A stretch of 64,000 nt of DNA from Anaerovibrio sp. RM50 (GCF_000622005.1 NZ_KK211383.1:1-64000); one strand, 5' to 3'. Shown: positions 7,793 through 17,053, numbered from the stretch's first letter. The notes: a model not told the origin generated them from the sequence alone. A program made the numbers and translations.

Positions 7793-9018
7793 GGGTGAAT
7801 CACCTGCCCTGCCAAATATACTACAATATACAATGCCATACCTGCCAATGAACCAACTACGGAGCCATTGATTCTAATCATCTGCAGGTCATCAGCCACT
7901 TTTTCCTCGGTAAATTCCACCAGCTCCTCATCAGAAAGGCCTTTGAGGCGTTCCTCTATCATGTTGGTAATAGTATGATGATGTATCTCCAGTTCCTTTG
8001 CCATCCAGCCTTTTATGACAGCATCCATTTTTTCCTTCCACTCATCATTTTCCACAAACTTTTCCAGAAAGCTCTGGGCAGCCCTATGGACTTTATCACC
8101 CATTTCATTATTGGCAACTACTTCGGAAAGATATTTCTCTGTCATGGCTTCTATTTTTTCCCCTGAAGAATATTCCCGAAGCGCACTCTCAAGATTATCC
8201 CTAATCCTTTGATTCTGGCATAACATTTTCATTCGAACCAGAAGCCACTGGGAAACAGAACCCCATTTTTCCTCATCTGATTTTACGGCATCTATCCATT
8301 TCTGGGCTCTTTTCACCAGCAGGCCGGTGACCTTTTCCTTATCAAGCCCCATAAGTCCCATAACGAAGCCGCGGCCCAAGCCGTCTCCCTCATATTTTTT
8401 AAGGAATTCTCCCACATTTTCCTTCAAAATTGATAGAAGCTTCTCATCTTTAAGAAGTTCCTCCCCTGCATTCAATAGGCTTTTAAGGACAATATCAGAT
8501 ACTTCCTTGGAGGAAAGTCGGTCCATTATGTCATCAGAAACAGCCGGAACGATTTTGTTGTCCACAGCTTCTTTAATAAAAGGAGTCACTTTTCTGGCCA
8601 TGGTCTGGGCATCCATATCCCTAAATATCACATTGGTAATTTCCTCAGCCAAAGAGGACAAACGCTCCTTACCCTGAGAATCAATATATTTGGCCAGCAG
8701 CCCTGCCACATCCTGCCTGTCCACAAACTGCATGACATTTTCGGTGCTGAGAAGGTCATGGCCCACGAATTCCACCAGAGCATCCATTATTCGCTGGCGG
8801 TTTCTGATAATTATTTCCGTTTTATAAGAAATTCCCAGTGGCTTCCTGAAAATGGCAGTTACCGCAAACCAATCAGCCATACCGCCTATGGTCGCTGCCA
8901 AAAAGCCATTGTGCAACACACCGCCCCAAAAGCCGTAGTTTGCAGGCCAGGACATGGTTGCTCCCGCCCCCAGCACGCTTATGGCCAGTGCCACTGTAGC
9001 CTTGTATTTCTTCTTCAT
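7789..9018 (-). CDS. DUF445 family membrane protein (first of a tandem pair)
   Basis: 409 residues, paralogous to the gene just downstream. It has an N-terminal membrane anchor, the signature GGMADWFAVTAIFRKPLG, a charged helical middle, and a C-terminal IRINGSVVGSLAGM segment before the last membrane helix. The shared ends (DWFAVTA and INGSVVG) with a diverged middle suggest an old duplication that may work as a hetero-oligomer. Function unknown. The ribosome site is GAGGTAA before the ATG. Confidence 0.85.
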   Translation of the reverse strand: MKKKYKATVALAISVLGAGATMSWPANYGFWGGVLHNGFLAATIGGMADWFAVTAIFRKPLGISYKTEIIIRNRQRIMDALVEFVGHDLLSTENVMQFVDRQDVAGLLAKYIDSQGKERLSSLAEEITNVIFRDMDAQTMARKVTPFIKEAVDNKIVPAVSDDIMDRLSSKEVSDIVLKSLLNAGEELLKDEKLLSILKENVGEFLKKYEGDGLGRGFVMGLMGLDKEKVTGLLVKRAQKWIDAVKSDEEKWGSVSQWLLVRMKMLCQNQRIRDNLESALREYSSGEKIEAMTEKYLSEVVANNEMGDKVHRAAQSFLEKFVENDEWKEKMDAVIKGWMAKELEIHHHTITNMIEERLKGLSDEELVEFTEEKVADDLQMIRINGSVVGSLAGMALYIVVYLAGQVIHP

Positions 9019-9036
9019 TGATTACCTCGAACATTC

Positions 9037-9083
9037 AAAATGCTGCCTAAGGAAAGGCAATATGCCTCTCCTCTGACAGCACT
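9037..9083 (-). terminator. Possible terminator between the activase gene and the DUF445 pair
   Basis: On the minus strand an interrupted stem (TGCTG...CAGCA enclosing AGGCATATTGCCT) is followed only by TTTTG. It could attenuate rather than stop transcription into the DUF445 genes. Confidence 0.35.
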
Positions 9084-9088
9084 TTAAT

Positions 9089-12000
9089 TTATGCTTTCTT
9101 AGAAACAGCCTCTGCCTTTGGGCCTCTTTCCTTGGCCACGGACAGCATCAGCTTAATTCGGTTCATCTGGTTAACCTCACTGGCCCCGGCATCACAATCA
9201 ATGGCCAGAATATTGGCTCCCTTGTAGTGACGTCTCAGTTCGTGAATAACCCCCTTGCCGGTAATGTGGTTTGGCAGGCAGCCAAATGGCTGGAGGCAAA
9301 CAACATTTGGCACGTTGTTCTTTATTAATTTAACCATCTCACCTGTGAGGAACCAACCCTCACCGGCCATATTGCCAAGAGAAACATGCTCCTGAGCCAT
9401 CTGGGCAATCTCCTTGATGGTATGAGGCGGTATAAACCGTTTGCTGTTTTTCATGGCCTTTCTGACTGGACGACGATAGAATTCCATAAGCTGGATAAAC
9501 ATCTGTGAAATAAGCTTGCTCTTCAGTTTGCCGTCCAATAGCTCCCGCTTGACCACTGCGTCATAAGCAGAATACATAAAGAAGTCCACAAAATCAGGCA
9601 TTACCACCTCAGCCCCCTCCTCATAGAGAAGACGTTCAATATGGTTATTGGCAACAGGGTGGTACTTGGCAAGTATCTCACCCACTATACCGACCTTTGG
9701 CTTCCACATATTTTCATCAATAGGAATGGCCTCAAAATCATCAACAATTGCCTTAATATTTTTGGAAAACCGCTTATAGCTGCCCTTCTTCTCATTGAGA
9801 TCAGCCTTGCACCGCTCCATCCATTCGTCATAGAGCCGATCACTGTCACCCAGATTCAGCTCATAAGGCTTGGTACGATTTCGCACATTCATCAGTACAT
9901 CGCCATAAACCGCCGCCTTAATGGCATCAGTAAGACTGTCTCTGGTAAAGTGGAAGGCATCTGTTTCCAGGCCCCAGCAAGCAAATACAGGAATCTGAGG
10001 ATAGCCAGCGTCCTTCAGGGCCTGTCTCAACACATTGATATAGTTTGTGGCACGACATGCACCACATGTTTGGAATAACATAATAGATGTGTTGTCAGGA
10101 TCGCACTTACCCTGCTGAACCGCATTGATAAGCTGACCAATGACCACAATAGCCGGATAGCACATATCATTATGAACGAATTTCAGTCCCACATCGATGG
10201 CACTTCTAGGCATTTCCGGAATTATAACATTATAGCCATGCTTGTTAAGCACGGACTCAAAGAGCTCAAACTGAATTGGCGCCATCTGAGGTGCCAGAAT
10301 AGTATGGGTTCCCTTACATTCCTCTGTAAAATGAGGCCGCTCAGAAATCTCCAGCTGCTGATATTCCACAGGCTTCCTGCGGGCCAACGCTGCAATAAGG
10401 GAACGTAGCCTTATACGGGCTGCGCCCAGATTGCTTACATCATCCAGCTTAATCATGGTATAAATCCGCTCATGGTCCTCCAAAATGGATTTAACCTGGC
10501 CAGTGGTCAGGGCATCCAGACCACAGCCGAAGGAGCTGAACTGAATCAATGTCACATTATCATGTTCTGCCACATAATGGGCTGCATGGTAAAGTCTTGC
10601 ATGATAGCTCCACTGATTTACAATTTTCAATGGCTCCGTCTTAACTGGCAAATGGTAGACCGCATCCTCAGAAATAATTGGCAAATCATAGCTTTGAATC
10701 ATTTCCGGAATACCGTGGTTTATCTCCGGATCCACATGGTAAGGACGCCCAGCCAGCAAAATAACATGTTGTCCCCTGGCTTCTGCCTCACGGAGAATTT
10801 CTGCACCCTTCTGGCGCACTTCCTCACGATAGGAATCCAATTCAGCATAGGCCTTTTCCGCCGCCCTGGCAATATCGGACTTCTTCAGTCCCTCAAGCTT
10901 GCCAAGCTCTTCATTAAGACGCTTCACCATTTTTTTCTTATCGTTAATCGGCAGAAATGGCTCCAAAAATTTCACATTTTTTTCCTGTAAAATATCCATA
11001 TTTCCCCGGATATTTTCGGCATAAGATGCCACCACCGGGCAGTTAAAGTGATTATCGGACGGGTGCATATCATCAGTCATATTATATGGCAGGCACGGAT
11101 AGAATATCTTGTCAATGCCACGCTCCACCAAATCCATAATATGGCCATGAACCAGCTTGGCCGGATAGCATAAAGAGTCTGATGGCACTGTAGCCATACC
11201 ACTGTAATACAGTTGGGCCGAGGATTCACTGGAAAGCACTACCTGGTAACCAAGTTCTGTAAAGAATGTAAACCAGAAGGGATAATCCTCATACATATTA
11301 AGAACCCGTGGAATACCTACTTTGCCTCTCTTTGCTTCTTTCAAAGGCTCATAATGGTTAAATAGGCGATCATACTTAAACTGATAGATATTTGCCGCCT
11401 TCCGCTCCTTTTTCTCCTTGCCGGCTCCCCGCTCACAGCGATTACCAGAGAAATAACGTCCTCCATCCGGGAAGATCTGCACTGTTACCTGACAGGAATT
11501 TCCACAGCCCTGACAGCGGAAGGAATTGCTCTTTACATTAAAACTCTCCAGTTCATTCAACGGCAGAATTGAAGAGTGATTGATACCGGACTCCAATGAC
11601 AAAATAGCTGCGCCATAGGCCCCCATCAACCCTGCAATATCCGGTCTGATAACATTGCGCTCCAACAAGAGCTCCATTGAACGAAGGACTGCATCATTGT
11701 AGAAAGTTCCGCCCTGTACCACAATATTCTCCCCAAGGGAGCTTACGTCCTTAAGCTGCATCACCTTAAACAGGGCATTCTTTATAACAGATAAAGCAAT
11801 ACCCGCAGAAATATCTCCTACAGAGGCACCATCCTTCTGGGCCTGCTTCACCTTAGAATTCATAAATACAGTGCATCTGGTACCCAAATCAACAGGAGCC
11901 TTTGATTCCAAGGCCTTGGCTGCAAATTCCCCGGCTGTCATCTTAAGACTTTGGGCAAAATTTTCAATAAACGAGCCACAGCCCGCAGAGCATGCCTCGT

Positions 12001-13324
12001 TAAGGGTAATACTGCCAATGCTGCCCTTATTTACATAGAAACACTTCATGTCCTGGCCGCCAATGTCCAACACAAAGGACACATCCGGACAAAATTCCTG
12101 GGCTGCTCTAAGATGGGCAAAAGTCTCCACCTCACCCTTATCTGCATGAAGAGCTGCCTTAACTATTGCTTCCCCATAACCGGTGGTGGTTACTGAAGCA
12201 ATATATGTATCCTCATTCATAGCTGCATAGAGCTCTTTCATTTCATCTACCACAGTATTCAGAGGAGAACCGTGATTACTGCCATAGGAAGTATAAAGGA
12301 GTTCCTTGTTCTGACCAATAGCTGCCAGTTTTGTGGTAGTAGATCCTGCATCTATGCCCACATATATAGGACCATTATATTTTGCCATATCGGCCTTTGG
12401 TACCTTGTCCCTGTCATGACGGGACTTGAATTCTGCATAAGCCCTTTCATCCTCAAAGAGAACGAAATCAGCCTGATGGCTCTCGGAGGCCATTACATCT
12501 TCAGCCTTCTTAATACTTTCCTTGAGCTCACTAAATTCCACCGGGCGAGCTTCCTCGCTCATAGCCGCCCCTACGGCAACGAAGTAATTCCCTTCATCCA
12601 CCTTTACCACGTTCTCCGCAGCCAGTTTCAATGTCTCAATAAAACGCTTTTTCAGCTCTGGAAGAAAGTGAAGTGGGCCACCCAAAAAGGCCACATTGCC
12701 ACCTATAGGCCGCCCCTGAGCCAGATTGCTGATAGTCTGATTTACCACTGCCTGAAAAATGGACAGGGCAATATCCGCTTTCGAAGCACCATCGTTCATC
12801 AGAGCCTGAATATCAGTCTTGGCAAAAACTCCACACCGTGAAGCAATTGTATATATCTGCTTTCCCTTCTCAGCCAATGCATTTAGTCCCTGGGCATCAG
12901 TGGACAAAAGAGATGCCATCTGATCGATAAAGGAGCCTGTACCACCAGCGCAAACGCCGTTCATGCGCTGCTCAGGGGCCTCACCGAAGTAGGTTACCTT
13001 GGCATCCTCCCCCCCCAGTTCCACAACTGTGTCAGTCTGCGGTATTAGGGACTTTACAGCAGAAGCACAGGCAATAACCTCCTGAACAAACGGCAATCCT
13101 ATGCGCTCAGCAATACCCATGCCGGCCGAACCAGTGAGAGCAAGGGAAAACTTCTTGTCTTCAATAACCTTGCTTAAAGCATGAAGATTTTCTTTCAAAA
13201 CAGAATTGATCTCGGAAAAATGACGTGCATATTTCTTATATACCAATTCTCTTTCCTTGTTGAGAACTACTACTTTAATTGTGGTGGAGCCAACATCAAT
13301 TCCAACCCGCAAAAGAGAATTCAT
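9089..13324 (-). CDS. Large 2-hydroxyacyl-CoA dehydratase activase-like ATPase
   Basis: 1411 residues. Two BcrA/BadF/HgdC ATPase domains lie in tandem: the first begins LRVGIDVGSTTIKVVVL (near 5) and the second YVGIDAGSTTTKLAAIG (near 325). Each has the Cys-bearing loop of these activases (NGVCAGGTGSFIDQ; NEACSAGCGSFIEN) that can bind a bridging [4Fe-4S] cluster. A Cys-rich segment follows (CQGCGNSC...NRC), then a DUF2229 region (KVGIPRVLNMYEDYP) and a C-terminal part resembling dehydratase subunits. Related activators drive electrons into dehydratases by ATP hydrolysis; the role of this giant form is not established. ATG 13324 was chosen because it follows GGGTGGTGAAAG; the longer frame to 13414 has no ribosome site. 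No separate dehydratase gene is nearby. Confidence 0.85.
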   Translation of the reverse strand: MNSLLRVGIDVGSTTIKVVVLNKERELVYKKYARHFSEINSVLKENLHALSKVIEDKKFSLALTGSAGMGIAERIGLPFVQEVIACASAVKSLIPQTDTVVELGGEDAKVTYFGEAPEQRMNGVCAGGTGSFIDQMASLLSTDAQGLNALAEKGKQIYTIASRCGVFAKTDIQALMNDGASKADIALSIFQAVVNQTISNLAQGRPIGGNVAFLGGPLHFLPELKKRFIETLKLAAENVVKVDEGNYFVAVGAAMSEEARPVEFSELKESIKKAEDVMASESHQADFVLFEDERAYAEFKSRHDRDKVPKADMAKYNGPIYVGIDAGSTTTKLAAIGQNKELLYTSYGSNHGSPLNTVVDEMKELYAAMNEDTYIASVTTTGYGEAIVKAALHADKGEVETFAHLRAAQEFCPDVSFVLDIGGQDMKCFYVNKGSIGSITLNEACSAGCGSFIENFAQSLKMTAGEFAAKALESKAPVDLGTRCTVFMNSKVKQAQKDGASVGDISAGIALSVIKNALFKVMQLKDVSSLGENIVVQGGTFYNDAVLRSMELLLERNVIRPDIAGLMGAYGAAILSLESGINHSSILPLNELESFNVKSNSFRCQGCGNSCQVTVQIFPDGGRYFSGNRCERGAGKEKKERKAANIYQFKYDRLFNHYEPLKEAKRGKVGIPRVLNMYEDYPFWFTFFTELGYQVVLSSESSAQLYYSGMATVPSDSLCYPAKLVHGHIMDLVERGIDKIFYPCLPYNMTDDMHPSDNHFNCPVVASYAENIRGNMDILQEKNVKFLEPFLPINDKKKMVKRLNEELGKLEGLKKSDIARAAEKAYAELDSYREEVRQKGAEILREAEARGQHVILLAGRPYHVDPEINHGIPEMIQSYDLPIISEDAVYHLPVKTEPLKIVNQWSYHARLYHAAHYVAEHDNVTLIQFSSFGCGLDALTTGQVKSILEDHERIYTMIKLDDVSNLGAARIRLRSLIAALARRKPVEYQQLEISERPHFTEECKGTHTILAPQMAPIQFELFESVLNKHGYNVIIPEMPRSAIDVGLKFVHNDMCYPAIVVIGQLINAVQQGKCDPDNTSIMLFQTCGACRATNYINVLRQALKDAGYPQIPVFACWGLETDAFHFTRDSLTDAIKAAVYGDVLMNVRNRTKPYELNLGDSDRLYDEWMERCKADLNEKKGSYKRFSKNIKAIVDDFEAIPIDENMWKPKVGIVGEILAKYHPVANNHIERLLYEEGAEVVMPDFVDFFMYSAYDAVVKRELLDGKLKSKLISQMFIQLMEFYRRPVRKAMKNSKRFIPPHTIKEIAQMAQEHVSLGNMAGEGWFLTGEMVKLIKNNVPNVVCLQPFGCLPNHITGKGVIHELRRHYKGANILAIDCDAGASEVNQMNRIKLMLSVAKERGPKAEAVSKKA

Positions 13325-13394
13325 TCTTTCACCACCCGTGAACATAAAACTATCTAAAAGCCTGCAAAAAACAGGTCTACCTACCCTAATGTAT

Positions 13395-13423
13395 ATTATA
13401 ACGCAGTTGTTCATTTTTTTCCA
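13395..13423 (-). promoter_or_regulatory. Probable promoter of the activase gene, with overlapping inverted repeat
   Basis: On the minus strand, TGGAAA (complement of 13418-13423), 17 nt, TATAAT (complement of 13395-13400). The -10 is perfect and the -35 weak. A 9-bp inverted repeat (TTTTTCCAT, TT, ATGGAAAAA at 13416-13435) covers the -35, so a regulator could bind there and also affect the divergent gene. Confidence 0.5.
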
Positions 13424-13497
13424 TTTATGGAAAAATCTTATCTTAATATGTGTTAAAATGGATGTGTTAATTTGAAACGTTTGGGGGAAATATTTAG

Positions 13498-14115
13498 ATG
13501 TCAGATATGGTTCATAATATAAAGGTTAAAGTATATATTGCCGACAGCTCAAAGCTCAACAATCCAAAGCTCTTTAAGTCTTTCTATGATAATGCCACTG
13601 CATACAGAAAAGACAAAGTAGATAAGATTCAGGAACAGCGTGATAAGCAGTCCGCACTGGCTGCCGGAGTGCTTCTTACCAAGGCTTTAAAAGAGGCCGG
13701 TTACGACCAGCAGACACTGGAATTAAAATTTAACAACAATGGCAAGCCTTTCTTTGCCAAGCACCCCGAGCTGGATTTTAGTTTGGCATACTCAGGGGAC
13801 CGGGCTATGTGTGCCCTGGCTGTTGCTGACGGCCCTTTAGGGGCTGAAATTGGCTGTGACGTAGAAGAAAACACCAAGGAGCTGGCTGAATATCTGGATG
13901 AATACAATATGACGGCAGATAAGTGGACCAGACTGGAAAGCTATGCCAAGGCCACCCAGTCAGATATGAAAAGTCTCTTTTATGGCAGTGCCACAGTAAT
14001 TCCCGGCTTTATCTTTTCGCATCCCGAATTGGATGACAATTACAAATACAATATCTGTTGCCGTACCCAGATACCTTCCAAAAATATGGTTATTGTAGAT
14101 CTTGAACAAATGTAA
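13498..14115 (+). CDS. Sfp-type 4'-phosphopantetheinyl transferase, diverged
   Basis: 205 residues; family members are about 220-230. They transfer phosphopantetheine from CoA to carrier proteins. The order of motifs fits Sfp: a helical stretch (YRKDKVDKIQEQRDKQSALAAG), NGKPFF at 81-86, a magnesium site GCDVEE with D121 and E123, and WTRLESYAK with E147 and K151. The usual FNISHSG block is SLAYSG (95-100), so the CoA-contacting His is Tyr, and the K before the catalytic E is L. The stretch between the two acidic motifs is short. It may be a low-activity or specialised enzyme. ATG 13498 follows GGGGGAA at a rather long spacing; ATG 13507 is an alternative. Confidence 0.7.
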   Translation: MSDMVHNIKVKVYIADSSKLNNPKLFKSFYDNATAYRKDKVDKIQEQRDKQSALAAGVLLTKALKEAGYDQQTLELKFNNNGKPFFAKHPELDFSLAYSGDRAMCALAVADGPLGAEIGCDVEENTKELAEYLDEYNMTADKWTRLESYAKATQSDMKSLFYGSATVIPGFIFSHPELDDNYKYNICCRTQIPSKNMVIVDLEQM

Positions 14116-14131
14116 AAATTCTATAAAATCA

Positions 14132-14159
14132 TTGAATATTTTTTCAATTAGTATATAAT
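14132..14159 (+). promoter_or_regulatory. Promoter of the 55-residue gene
   Basis: TTGAAT (14132-14137), 16 nt, TATAAT (14154-14159). It starts just after the stop of the phosphopantetheinyl transferase gene, making the small gene a separate transcription unit. Confidence 0.7.
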
Positions 14160-14193
14160 CTTCTTAGTGGATAATAATTTACGGGGGGAAATT

Positions 14194-14361
14194 ATGAATT
14201 TTGAAGACTATTATTCTTTAGGAGAACAAATTCATAGCTGTTTGCTGGATGTTCGCGGCATGAAGGATGAAGTAAAACAGCTTAACACCGTGCTGGATGA
14301 TATTAAACAAAAGCTTAATTCCACTGCTGATTTAAGGGCAATGGGCAAACATAACATGTAA
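14194..14361 (+). CDS. Small protein of unknown function, 55 residues
   Basis: I do not recognise a family. ATG 14194 is preceded by ACGGGGGGAAATT, a strong purine-rich ribosome site. The protein (starts MNFEDYYSLGEQIHS) is hydrophilic and predicted largely helical, with a heptad-like run MKDEVKQLNTVLDDIKQKL suggesting a short coiled coil. It has no signal peptide or membrane segment. Its own promoter and a terminator 22 nt downstream of the stop argue that it is a real gene. It could be an adaptor or a small regulator. Confidence 0.6.
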   Translation: MNFEDYYSLGEQIHSCLLDVRGMKDEVKQLNTVLDDIKQKLNSTADLRAMGKHNM

Positions 14362-14382
14362 CATAATAATCGTTGATTTACC

Positions 14383-14411
14383 AAGGCTGTTCCTGCAGCC
14401 TTCTTTTTTTT
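14383..14411 (+). terminator. Rho-independent terminator of the small gene
   Basis: Stem AAGGCTG (14383-14389) and CAGCCTT (14396-14402) with a 6-nt loop, followed by CTTTTTTTT. Confidence 0.88.
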
Positions 14412-14527
14412 CAGGATATTATATGTAAAAGGGCTGACAAAATAAAAACAATCCAATTTTTGAATGTTGTATGCAAAAACCGGGCTGGGAGTACAACTTT
14501 GATAACTGACTGTACTATAAAAAAATT

Positions 14528-14582
14528 AAAAGGACAGCAAATTTGTGGCACGAAACGCCCACAATATGCTGTCCTTTTATTA
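14528..14582 (-). terminator. Terminator of the ecf-truA operon
   Basis: Arms AAAAGGACAGCA (14528-14539) and TGCTGTCCTTTT (14568-14579) with an inner stem TTTGTGG/CCACAAT. It ends in T-rich sequence on the minus strand just after truA; A/T symmetry makes it partly bidirectional. Confidence 0.8.
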
Positions 14583-14594
14583 TGAATTTTTCTC

Positions 14595-15374
14595 TTAATA
14601 AAACACCTTTTCCAGATACAGGCCCTGGGGAGGTGCCGTAGCTCCTGCCTGTTTTCTGTCCAGAGATTCCATTATCCTTTTAAAGTCCTTCACAGATTTC
14701 CAGCCTAGGCCCACGTTACCCAAAGTCCCCACAATATTCCGTACCATGTGATACAGGAAGCCATTGGCATGGAAGGTAAGCTCCAATATACGTCCCCCCT
14801 GCTGAACCTCCAGGGTTGCCTCATAAATAGTTCTCACCGGACTTACAGGAGGTCCACCGGCTGCCCTAAAAGCACTAAAGTCATGCTCTCCCATTATAAA
14901 TTCCAAACAAGCCCTCATTGACTCTACATCCAGTTTTTTACGTATGTTCCAGCTGTAATTCCGCTCAAAGGGATCGGGAATATCCCCCTGTAAAATTCGG
15001 TACTTATAAATTTTGCTTACAGCACTGTGGCGGGCACTAAATTCCCTGTCTGCCTCCGCTGCTTCCAAAACCACAATATCGGGAGGAAGTATACTATTTA
15101 CAGCTCTTGGCACCCTGTCCGTGGGGATGGATCCATCCGTAAAGAAGTTAACTACCTGTCCTCTGGCATGGACCCCAGCATCAGTGCGTCCGGATGCCGC
15201 CAGCTCCACCGTATCCCCAAAAACTTTCCGGAGCCTGTCCTCCAAAATGTTTTGCACTGCAATGGCGGGCGGATTCTGCCGCTGAAAGCCATTATAATTG
15301 GTACCGTCGTAGGCCACCGTCAGACGTATATTGCGCTTCCGCGCCTTCATTATTTCCTTATGCTCAGGCTTCAT
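14595..15374 (-). CDS. truA: tRNA pseudouridine synthase A
   Basis: 259 residues. It makes pseudouridine at positions 38-40 of the tRNA anticodon arm. The catalytic aspartate is in ASGRTDAGVHARGQV; other family motifs are LTVAYDGTNYNGFQRQ near the start and GNGFLYHMVRNIVGTL-like FHANGFLYHMVRNIVG near residue 200. ATG 15374 follows GAAGGATG; an internal ATG at 15350 would remove a charged N-terminal extension. It is last in the ecfA1-ecfA2-ecfT-truA operon, a common Firmicute order. The rplM-rpsI pair that usually follows is absent. Confidence 0.95.
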   Translation of the reverse strand: MKPEHKEIMKARKRNIRLTVAYDGTNYNGFQRQNPPAIAVQNILEDRLRKVFGDTVELAASGRTDAGVHARGQVVNFFTDGSIPTDRVPRAVNSILPPDIVVLEAAEADREFSARHSAVSKIYKYRILQGDIPDPFERNYSWNIRKKLDVESMRACLEFIMGEHDFSAFRAAGGPPVSPVRTIYEATLEVQQGGRILELTFHANGFLYHMVRNIVGTLGNVGLGWKSVKDFKRIMESLDRKQAGATAPPQGLYLEKVFY

Positions 15375-15395
15375 ATTTCATCCTTCTACAAATTA

Positions 15396-16196
15396 TTACA
15401 ACAGAAACTGCACTATGATTAAAGTGATTAGGAATATACCAAAGATTCCCCCTGCCCAAAAATCTATGTCGTGAAGACGTTGCTGCTTCATGCGGGTTCT
15501 GTCCACACCTCCCTGATAGCATCTGGCTTCCATGGCAATTGCCAGTTCATCAGCCCTTCTGAAGGCCGAGATAAAAAGAGGAACCAGTACAGGTATCATT
15601 CCCTTGGCCCGTTGGAAAAAATTACCGTCGCCGATATCTGATCCCCTTGACTGCTGGGCCTTGATAATCTTGTCCGTTTCCTCCAACAGGGTAGGAATGA
15701 ACCGCATGGCAATAGTCATCATCATAGCCAGCTCATGGGCAGGAAAGCCGATTTTTTTTAATGGTGACATTAGGGATTCCAAGGCATCTGTCAATTTCAG
15801 GGGAGAGGTGGTAAACATAAGCAATGATGATACTGCAATCATCAGCACAAGGCGCAGGCTGATGAAAAATCCCTGTATAATCCCCTCCTTTGTCATAGCA
15901 AAGGTCCACACCTTAAATATAGGGTCCCCCGGTGTGCTGAAAAGATGAATGGTAAAGGAAAAAAGAATAATCCACCACAATGGCTTTATGGATTTTAATA
16001 CCATGCCCAAAGGCAGCCTGGACAAAATTACCGCCCCAATGGCTCCCCCAGTCATAATACCGTAATTAATATGATTATCAAAGAGAAAAATGGCCACAAT
16101 ATAAATGAACAGCAAAACTATTTTCACCCTGGCATCCATACTATGGAGAGGCGAGTTTCCCGGGAAAAACTGTCCCAGTGTTATATCAGTTAACAT
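15396..16196 (-). CDS. ecfT: ECF transporter transmembrane coupling protein
   Basis: 266 residues. It is the membrane scaffold that couples the ECF ATPases to interchangeable vitamin- or metal-binding S components. It begins FPGNSPLHSMDARVKIVLL, then has several membrane segments. A cytoplasmic region carries the two short ARG-type coupling motifs (here AQQSRGSDIG and AMEARCYQGG). The start overlaps the end of ecfA2. No S component is in the window, so it probably serves several S proteins encoded elsewhere. Confidence 0.93.
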   Translation of the reverse strand: MLTDITLGQFFPGNSPLHSMDARVKIVLLFIYIVAIFLFDNHINYGIMTGGAIGAVILSRLPLGMVLKSIKPLWWIILFSFTIHLFSTPGDPIFKVWTFAMTKEGIIQGFFISLRLVLMIAVSSLLMFTTSPLKLTDALESLMSPLKKIGFPAHELAMMMTIAMRFIPTLLEETDKIIKAQQSRGSDIGDGNFFQRAKGMIPVLVPLFISAFRRADELAIAMEARCYQGGVDRTRMKQQRLHDIDFWAGGIFGIFLITLIIVQFLL

Positions 16197-17053
16197 TTTC
16201 TCTGCCCCCTTAGTGCTTCCACAATTTCCTGTACCGCTTTTTCCATGGTATAAGCATCATTTCGTATGTTAAGACCATTTTTTGCCAATTCGTTCAAAAT
16301 GGCTTTCACTTCCGGCAGTTCCAGCCCGGCTTTGCTTATTACCTCCTGCTGTGAAAAAGCTTCATCAGGAGGTGCCTCCAGGGTTATCTTGCCTTTATTA
16401 AGGATAATTACATTATCCGCATAGCTGGCAATGTTATCCATATTATGGGAAATCAGCACAATAGTTGTACCACTTTCCTTATGGAGCTTTCTGAACTTTT
16501 CCATAAGGGATTCACGCCCCTTTGGATCAAGACCTGCAGTAGGCTCATCCAGTACCAGGTACTTTGGTTTTAATGCCAGAATTCCCGCTATGGCAGCCCT
16601 ACGTTTCTGTCCCCCACTGAGGTGAAAAGGAGATCGGTTAGCATACTTGTCATAATCAAGGCCTACAAAATCCATGGACTGCTTTACCCGTTCCATAGTT
16701 TCAACCTCGCCACAACCGATATTAACCGGTCCAAAGGCAATATCCTTGGCTACCGTCTCCTCAAAGAGCTGATATTCAGGGTACTGAAACACAATACCCA
16801 CCTTGCGGCGGGCCTCTTTGGCCACAGCATTCTTTTTGCCAATGTCCACCCCATCAACCAGTACAGAGCCTGTATCCGGCTTTAAGAGTCCATTGAAATG
16901 TTGTATAAGAGTAGATTTGCCGGAGCCCGTATGGCCAGCTATGGCTGTTATCTTTCCCTCAGGAATTGTAATACTGATATTATCAAGAGCTAAACGTTCA
17001 AAGGGCGTTCTGGGCATATATGTATATGATATATTTTTTAATTCTATTGACAT
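16190..17053 (-). CDS. ecfA2: ECF transporter ATPase A2
   Basis: 287 residues. It is an ABC ATPase with Walker A GHTGSGKST, Q-loop FQYPEYQLFEETV, signature LSGGQKRRAAIAG, Walker B YLVLDEPTAGLDP and H-loop ISHNMD. It pairs with EcfA1 to power EcfT. It overlaps ecfA1 by 10 bp and ecfT by 7 bp, which points to translational coupling. The PEYQLFE Q-loop is typical of the A2 paralogue. Confidence 0.94.
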   Translation of the reverse strand: MSIELKNISYTYMPRTPFERLALDNISITIPEGKITAIAGHTGSGKSTLIQHFNGLLKPDTGSVLVDGVDIGKKNAVAKEARRKVGIVFQYPEYQLFEETVAKDIAFGPVNIGCGEVETMERVKQSMDFVGLDYDKYANRSPFHLSGGQKRRAAIAGILALKPKYLVLDEPTAGLDPKGRESLMEKFRKLHKESGTTIVLISHNMDNIASYADNVIILNKGKITLEAPPDEAFSQQEVISKAGLELPEVKAILNELAKNGLNIRNDAYTMEKAVQEIVEALRGQRKC

